In this document: in pieces, positions 56,601 to 64,000 of the stretch
Layout: every line of letters begins with the position of its first letter
How positions within the stretch are numbered: position 1 is the first letter of the stretch
Assembly: GCA_033439265.1 (NCBI GenBank)
Contig: JAVTVX010000035.1
Span: 6,490,001 to 6,554,000, forward strand
Direction of reading: 5' to 3'
DNA from: Dillenia suffruticosa
Lineage: Eukaryota > Streptophyta > Magnoliopsida > Dilleniales > Dilleniaceae
DNA length: 64,000 nucleotides
Program-made: the position numbers and the translations under genes
Notes under the pieces: generated by a model
What the model saw: only the letters and a program-made list of their open reading frames with translations
The model's database searches: none
Told to the model about the DNA's origin: nothing

Positions 56601-59600
56601 TGGTGATAGACATGATTCATCTATTTTTGAGTATGAACCTTCCTTTGACTTGGTTTATAATCTCTAATATTTTGATGATAGTTCTGTCAGACTCTTTCCG
56701 CTATCTCTTTTCAGATGTTTTATGGAATATCAAGTGTTGGCGGAATTTGTACGTGTTCTAAAGATCAGTAAGGACTCAAAAATTGAGGCACCATTGCTTC
56801 AATATCTAAGCATAATGATTCAAAACATGGATAGTGAGCATGCAATCTGTAAGCTGCTGAGACCATAAAAAACATTTATACTGTACTCTTTTCTCTTGTT
56901 TAGTCTACATTGGTCTGTACTTTGTACTTCGTACTTTGTGGCATATTGTGTGTTGACATAATTAAAGGGCCTTTGCGGTGAAGTGTATAGACTATTAAAT
57001 ATTAATACATGCAATTATGTTGAATCATAAGACAGAGACCGATTAAGTATTTCATTTCTCACTGTCTTTCTGATGTTTCTTGCTGCACTAATCTTAATGT
57101 CCTTGTTCCCTCGTGATTCTCTGTTGATAATTTTGATGTATAATAACCGCAGATTACTGTTTCAGCAATGAATATGTGAATAGCATCATCACACATCAGT
57201 TTGACTTTGAAGGGGGGGATCTGGCTCCTTATTACATATCTTTCTTGAGGTTTTGAAGCTGGACTTAAGTCTTTGTGTTTCATTTAATTTCTGTTAGATG
57301 AGCTGGTTTGTTATTTAATGGATTTGCTAACTTATTCTCTTTTCTCTTCTCTTTTCTCTTTTCTTCTGCATTTGATCAGAGCAGTGAGCTACAAATTAAA
57401 CAGAGACACCCTGTGTCTTCTTGTGAAGGTTCAAGAGGTAATTACTAGCTTCGGTGGACATTGTATGTTGTTAGTGCTTGGCCAAAGAGTTGTCTTGAAT
57501 ATTGTAGTAATGTTGGTTTGAAAGGTTTATGTCACCTATATTTTATTTTTGATGGCCATTTTGGTTGTGATGGCTTAGAAGGGTCTAAAATTATACTTGT
57601 TTAGAAGATTTGCTAGAAATACCAAGAATTAAATTCAGTCACCATCAGTATCATTGTTGTCATAATCTCCTCCACTTCTCCCTTGTCTTCCTCCCCACCC
57701 TCCATTAAGCATCCTAGGCTGTTACTTGTTTATATCTTAATTGGGTGCCCATGTACGTTCCTATGTTTGATGCCTTGAATATAAACTTAACTGCGATTTC
57801 TGAATATAGTTGAGGACAAGATATTTACTTAATTTCATCTTGGTGTTTAAATCGACCTTCCCAAACTTTGGGGTTTATTGTTGGACTATTGTGTAGATGA
57901 CTATACATTTTTTAATTAAAAAGAGGTTGCTTTGAAAGATTGAAGTTAAGATGTAAACATCTTAATCAACAAGCTAAGGTTTACCTGTAAATATCAAGTT
58001 TATGGTGAAAATTATGTTTTCTTGTTTCTCCCATCATTGTGCACTTTTTTCTAACTCTTTTTGATGGATACAACAAGTATACTTTTTGAAAGTAACGCTA
58101 ATATATTTATTGAAAACATGTATAATACAACATTAACAATAGCTGTAGAAAAGGCCTTTTACACATTTTGCACCAAAATCTCTATGTTAAAATTGCAGAG
58201 TTGGAAAGATATCTTGCTAATATGGTTAAAAGTGTGTCCAGCTTTCCAAAGGTTTTGTTTACATTCTTTCTATCCTTCACCAATTATCCAAAAGGATGGC
58301 ATCCTGGAACTTATTTGTTGCTCTTCATATCAATAACATGGAAAGATTTTTTTTCCTTTTGTATATTGTCCTCCTGGATCCATTGGTTCATTAAATGATG
58401 GAAGCAAATGTCTCATCTCATCAGGTACAAATGAAGTGTTTATTATGTACGATCCCTATCCCCGATTTTTGGGTTTCTTGGTGGTTTTTTTCCCCCTTAT
58501 TTTTCTGGTCAAGTATTGAAAGTTTTATACTATAGGTTACAAATAAGGTCCTGAACTATAAAAGGCTACATTTGAAGTGTAAACTTTAGTATGGTTACAA
58601 ATCAGGTTCATCCTTGTTAACATCTGTTGCTTTTTTAGCGGCACGGTTAAAGTACTCTTTTTTTCAATTAATTTAATTAAATTAAAGTGTAAATTCAATA
58701 AATAATTTTTGTAAATAAAATGTTGTATAATGTATTGATAACCATATTTACAAATTTCTTTAATCACCTCAAAAAGAAATAAATATTTGTTTTTATAAAA
58801 ATTTATTAGCCAAAAATATATTAATTAAATTATAAAAATTAGAAAAAGAAAATGTTCTTCATCTCTTTTCTCTTCTCATTTTCTAGAATTGGTGATGGAA
58901 AAAGGAAGACAAAGAAATTTGGTGGAAATTTGGTGAAGTCCAAGAGTAAGAAAATTGTGCTTAGGAAAAATAGAATTCTGATGTTGATTGGTCAAGCACA
59001 ATAGAAAATGATAAACCCAACCAGAATATTTGTAAACTAATCTCTCCTCTGATGCCATCTCCTCAGATCCTTAGCTGTTCCTGATCTTCCTCATCATCAC
59101 CAACAATGCCGACGACAACATCTTTCTTTTGGCTTCTCTTTCAATTCTGACTATTTTTTTGTGGTAATGCTTCAGTGACAAAAAATTAGGGTTTTAACTT
59201 GTTTGTGATTTTCTCTCTCCTTACAATAGTCTCTATTTTCCTTTCCATTAGTTTTTAATTATCTATCAAATATGAAAATTGTAGTCCCCTGATTTCAATT
59301 TCTTGTATTCAAACCCAATCAAATTTGGAGTTCATTTTGATTCCCGCCCCTTTGAGACCCTATTTGATCTCTCAAATCTGTCTTTTGAATTCCAAGTTTC
59401 TAGAGTTTTCATTGGTCTAAAAGACTAATTAGTTTCAAGTATTGTCTTTTCAAATTTCAAATCCAAACTTTACCGAATTCATTTTAATTCTTTCTCTAAA
59501 GGCTCGGCTTTTTGTTTCAAAAATCATATTTTTCTTAATCTAATATTTAAGTTATTTCTTTTTGAGGTGATTAAAAATTTGTAAATAGTGCTACCAACAC

Positions 59601-62600
59601 ATTATTAATAAATAAAGAGAATTGTCAATGGTGCTATTTAAAAAGTAACAAATGTTAACAGTTGTTAACTTATGTTAACACATGAACCTTATTTGCTACT
59701 ATACTAAAGTTTAGAACCTCAAGTATTGTCTTTTAAATTTCAGAACGTTATTTGTTACTTAGGGCATGGTTTAAGAGTTTTACAAGTAATTTGCTTTGTT
59801 CTAGTTACACGCACATAACATATGCCAATGCATGCACCCACACAAACATGCAAATATAAAATCTATTGTTATGCATTGCTCTTGAGAATATGATTCATAG
59901 CCAACACTTTATTGCATTTGTACCATATGATGTAAATGTTATTTAGAAGAAAGATGGAGGAAAGAAAGATGCTCAATTGTTGTGGAAATAACTTTTTTTT
60001 GCCATCCGATCATGTATTTGGAGAGATTGAAATGTCAGAATCTTTTGCAATTAGAATATTAAAGTTTCTCTTTCATGGGACAATATTGTTTTTTATACTT
60101 CTCTATGGGCTTACGCATAGGAGTTTTCAAAGATTATAGTGTAGAGGATCTGCAGACAGATTGAAGAGCAATTGTGTATTTGTATTTTTGTATTGTGTTG
60201 TTTTGTTCTTTGTTACTTCTAAGGGTTTTCTCCTTAGGAGTTTTGTATTTCCTTTCATATATCTAATGCATTCTTCTTTCTCTATCAAAAAAAAAAAAAA
60301 AAAAAAAAAGAAAGGAAAAATCAGAAGAAATCATACACAGGTGTTACTTGCAATTGTTACGGCTTTGTACATGATCATTAGAGAACTACCATCATTCGAC
60401 AAACCTTAACAATCATGGCTTAATCTCAGAACATGACTTGCAGGACGATCTAAATTACCCATTAAAAGCCTGTTATAAGTAATCCTCTCCTTAATCCACA
60501 ATGAATGCCTCATTTTTGAAGTATCATAAAAACTGTCAAAATTCTGTATTACACAAGGTTCTCACAAGTTCATGGAGAGTACAGCACTCAAAAGTTTACA
60601 GATACTATATTCTATACACAACATTCTAGATGCATGGGGTGAAGTAGTATCCAGGTAAAAGCTCAGAACACTTGGAATACATTACCGTGATTGGATGATA
60701 GGTTTTAAGGCTATAGATAAATAGATACAAGTTTTTAAAGAACAAAGAAATCCTCTTATCAGTCAACTTTTGCATTAGCAAAGATCCATTTTCATCTCAA
60801 TATCAATTGGAAACCACAGAAAAGGGATTTATGCTACAATTTGTGTTCCATTATCTTCCATGAAGTCAGCTGAAGTAAACACTACATAGGCACCAAGAGG
60901 ATCTATAGCCATATGCACATTGGCAGCACCAAAAGAGCAAAGAACATCCAACATAATGCTTGGAGGCCATATGAATGTATGGTGTAGCATGAAAAGCTCG
61001 CACACAAGGCATGCTCCTGCTTTTTTTCCTGGGTACTAAATTCAATAGGGTGTGGTCCTGGACAGTACTGCACGTGTTTTCATACTTGGGGCATGGTCCT
61101 GCCTGACATTCCTCTGTTATCGACTAACCACAATTTATCTTTGTAGCTACCTCTTTGATTAAAAGAAGACAAATTAAGATATTTTTGGATTCCTATTTCC
61201 ATATGTTGGAAGTGGTAAATCTTTGATCCCTTTATGGGATTTATGTCTGTTCTAAAGTAATAGCATTCATCATTGTATCAGTAAAAATTCATTCATATTT
61301 TTATTAGCCTTATTTCTTTATATTGTAAATGGTTTGATGTATCTATCTATTGTCTAATCATGTCTCACATTACAGGATACTGTGGTGTCATTTCCGCTGT
61401 ATAGTGAGGCACTGAAATTTGCTCAACATGGGGAAAAGATGATTCAAACAGCTGTACGCGCACTAGCTCTCAATGTGTATAATGGTATTTCATGATATTT
61501 AGAATTTTATCCATCTAGTTAAAATACGTGAAGGAAATATTATACCACTTAATTTATGGTACCTTGCAACAGTTTTCTTTTGGTTGTGCAGTTAGCGATG
61601 ATATGGTCTTTCAATATTTGACAACTCCACCAGTCTCCAAGTACTTCTTGGACTTGGTTCTGAGCATGAGAGAGCAATGCATCCATATAGATGGCCTTGT
61701 TCAGTCTACAAAGTACATTACTTTTAAAATTTTCTTCATAATTTTGAGAGAAATGTATTAAATCAGGTAGATTGATGAACAACATGTTCAATGCAGGGAC
61801 ATGTGTGCACATGAGAGAAGAAAAGAATTAGTTTTGGAAACGGATAAATTTGTAGATGATCTTTACTACTTGAAGGACATCCTTAATGTGGGTGACTCTC
61901 GTTTGAGTAGATTAGTGTTGCAAAATCTTTTCAGCTCACTGGTATTTCCCATATTATTCCCGCTGGTGCAGTTGGATGAGAATAAGGTGAGATAATTTTT
62001 TTTCTTCTTTTTTTTTCCCCTCTTTGCCTAGGGTTCTATATATGATGTAGCACATCTTTCTTAGACTTTAGTCCTGCATGCAGAAATGATTGTGGTTGGT
62101 TTTCCTTTCCTTTTTCTCTTTACTTGGTCTTTTTATTGGGAACATGCTGTCAGAATGGGTTGTTTTCTTGTGAACTTCATGTATTGGGACTCTGAATGTG
62201 TTAAGGTCAAGATGCTTATAAAATTCACAACTGGGATTAGGATTGGGACTCATGTAGAAATAAGTTTTGACACCAGATCACATTTCAAGAGATAAGTTTA
62301 GCATTTCTTTGTGATTACAGGGTCCAAATCTATCTGTGGCCACATCCTTGTATATAGTCTCACGTCTTCTTCAAATTGTTGATGACAAAGATATGGTTGA
62401 CTCAGTTGCTAGTTTTATTTTATATCCTTATGCAATCTCAAACTTGGGAATCACTGGTGTGGAGAAAAGAGCTGAAGGAACTAGTCAAACAGAAAATCTG
62501 GTCAGTCATATCTATATGACTGAAGAATTGGTTTGTTCTGGTCCTGAATCTGAAAGAGCACAGAAAATGGACATCAGCTGTCTGTTTGAACACCTGCATG

Positions 62601-62661
62601 AGTTGATGTCATCTATCTCTCAACCTTTCAGCAATACCTGGGACAATATACGAACAGAAAG
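53626..62661 (+). CDS. TT9: TT9/GFS9 (CLEC16A homologue), first ten exons; continues past the right edge
   Basis: TT9/GFS9 is a Golgi-associated peripheral membrane protein needed for vacuolar trafficking and for flavonoid build-up in seed coats; its animal relative is CLEC16A. Exons seen: 53626-53678, 56416-56467, 56554-56630, 56715-56848, 57153-57249, 57380-57437, 61376-61484, 61592-61712, 61797-61986 and 62321-62661. Phases join and all junctions are GT/AG, giving 410 residues of a protein usually 800-850 long. It starts MWRSLWRSIDRFSLQYFK. The FPL domain spans about residues 45-193 (ECFMEYQVLAEFVRVLK, FDFEGGDLAPYYISFLR, ALNVYNV). Later come DDLYYLKDILNVG and LFPLVQLDENKGPNLSVATS. The final GAAAG has a GTTGGT donor. 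Intron 1 (2.7 kb) holds an antisense LINE relic and intron 6 (3.9 kb) a long-inverted-repeat element; neither touches an exon. No defects were seen. Confidence 0.95.
55160..56280 (-). mobile_element. Degraded LINE in antisense inside TT9 intron 1
   Basis: The minus strand reads, with breaks, in the order expected for the late part of LINE reverse transcriptase. From 56260 comes RLTVMTLMNTTFSNLPPYF and SLFPIPLSMAKR, matching the LINSVL..LP.YF.SLF.IP..V block. Then, around 56110-56030, comes KWEMVKRHLQEGFLQI, matching VNW..V..P..EGGLGI. Further down are scraps such as a WK-type segment near 55860. The match is to remembered family patterns, and the ends were not found. Confidence 0.5.
58535..59760. 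mobile_element. Non-autonomous DNA element with long terminal inverted repeats in TT9 intron 6
   Basis: Two arms of roughly 220-260 bases are inverted copies of each other. The left arm starts GGTTACAAATAAGGTCCTGA at 58535, and the reverse complement of the right end starts AAGTAACAAATAACGTTCTGA at 59760. Further inside, ACCATACTAAAGTTTACA (reverse of the left arm) pairs with CTATACTAAAGTTTAGA. At the inner edge TTTACAAATTTCTTTAATCA and CCTCAAAAAGAAATAA (58748-58782) pair with the reverse of 59555-59600. The centre has no coding domain. Long arms with this GTTACAAATAAGGTCCTGA-like end suggest a Mutator-like (MULE) MITE. The target duplication was not resolved. Confidence 0.6.
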
Positions 62662-64000
62662 GTTGGTTGATCTTCTGTTCCCTGTTTTATACTTGTGTCC
62701 ATGACTTAAATGAGTCATTTCGATCACTTCACTATTTGGTATTTTCGATTGAGTAATTGTGGTTCCTTTGTGCCCATTGCCCTTGCTTTTGACTGCTTAT
62801 GAATGCCGTGTTGCAAAACATAGAACTTTTGAGGAAGAATCATTTCAATTTTCTTTTTTTCCAATTTTTTGAAATGGAAAAAGAAAGATTATTTATATGA
62901 TTGTGAAAATTTCCCTAAATTAAAATCATTTAATACACCAACCAACTGAAGTTTTTCAAAATGAAGAGAATAATATTGTAGAATGTGGTTATTATTTTGA
63001 TCACTAATAGGTAAATAATCCCTGTCAAGTGCAGTTTTCCTCTTGTTAAGTTAGGACGCCATTTCTAAGTTAAATTACAACCTAGTGTAACTTTCTAAGA
63101 ACATAAGAAAATGGGACAGGATTGTTTTTTATTGTCATAGATGTTCATCAAGGATTATCTCCAAGCTGTTATTTACATTCGTAAAACTTATAGGTGACAT
63201 TTAGGATTAAATTCCTTGATGTATATTATTTGCAGATGATGTTAATTGATGGACTAGAGTAAGCAAGAGGTGAATGATATACTAAATAGACAGAGGAGTG
63301 TTTAGAATTAGCAGAATTAAGGGGTAAATTTACTAAAAATAATGACCTAGACAAATTTAGGAAAAATAATAAAGCAAGAGATCTGTATGGGTGAAAATTT
63401 AGTTACTTCAGGTTAGTCACTCAGGAAACATGGAAATATGGAAGGAGACATTGTCCATAAGATTAGAGGTGTGTGGGTGCTTTTAGTATCTTGTGTCATC
63501 ATAGATTTAACTAAAATTAAAGGAAAAACCCATAGAACTGGAATAAGACTGACAATTCTTTTTGTCATGATTCACAATACCAAATATATGTATTGAGATG
63601 AAAGGTAATGTCCAGGGGTCATTTGACAGGAAAAGATATGATTAAAAATGAGTATATCTGGGAACGTTAGGATAGTTTGCATAAGGATTTGATGAAAGAA
63701 ATTAGATTAAAGTGGTCCTTTAATTTACAAAAACCTAATGCATTATTAAGACCGACCCCAAATATTGTGATTAAGATTCAGTTTGTTGTTGTAATGCATT
63801 AGTAAATAGAAGTGATAACTTACAAATTGGTAAAAAACTTTGAAGAGATCGTGGGATAGTATGAGCTACTACTAATTTGTTGTTAAATGGAGAAAATGGA
63901 TTCCAATAGGAAACCCAAATAAAACTAGTTTGAGCATAATAAGACTCAGGACCTTCCCATACAACAAACTGAGAGTTACTATTCAATTGATTATGTCCTG
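62662..64000. other. TT9 intron 10 (incomplete)
   Basis: After the exon 10 donor no further TT9 exon was recognised up to the window edge. The DNA is AT-rich with only short frames. The next exons must lie beyond 64000. Confidence 0.6.

Noticed and set aside
1-64000. tRNA, rRNA or other structured RNA genes
   Set aside because: Scattered GTTCGAA-like motifs occur, but none sits in a complete cloverleaf that I could verify by eye.

Overview
The window reads as nuclear DNA of a flowering plant, most likely a woody eudicot. It is AT-rich, its genes have many short exons with GT/AG introns, there are long (GA)n/(CT)n tracts in 5' leaders and introns, and the intergenic DNA is full of decayed LINE, hAT and Mutator-like elements. 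The species cannot be named from sequence alone. No operons, CRISPR arrays, phage or bacterial features were seen, and I found no tRNA or rRNA gene that I could support.

Four protein genes look intact as far as they can be seen. An mTERF-family organelle protein is a single exon on the minus strand at 12858-13892. A complete seven-exon chloroplast 2-Cys peroxiredoxin (BAS1 type, 271 aa) lies on the plus strand at 28013-32017. A complete seven-exon LONELY GUY cytokinin-activating enzyme (213 aa) lies on the minus strand at 35795-39647. The first ten exons of a TT9/GFS9 (CLEC16A homologue) gene lie on the plus strand at 53626-62661, and that gene runs off the right edge. On the left, one exon encoding the N-terminus of an E2F transcription factor lies on the minus strand at 4575-4799; the rest of that gene is either beyond the left edge or lost.

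Between these genes lies a set of broken genes. Two partial copies of SHOOT GRAVITROPISM 6 (a large HEAT-repeat protein, MROH1-like) sit about 34 kb apart, at 14650-24385 and 48281-49458. They share one exon/intron block, so they are two separate duplicates and not one split gene. Right after the first comes a broken gene for a Vma12-type V-ATPase assembly factor (24840-27140). Right after the second comes a broken pectin methylesterase (50247-51534).

Mobile DNA: a LINE reverse-transcriptase relic (540-1640); a hAT element with a decayed transposase (about 7345-10885), apparently nested in a second element; LINE 3'-end fragments inside the SGR6 relic; an antisense LINE in TT9 intron 1; and a 1.2-kb element with long inverted repeats in TT9 intron 6. 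A short dispersed repeat, possibly a SINE, has at least two good copies. The genes have no evident functional link: redox defence in plastids, cytokinin activation, vacuolar trafficking and organelle gene expression simply lie side by side. The most notable points are the paired SGR6 relics and the cluster of gene decay. I found no convincing new biological system.
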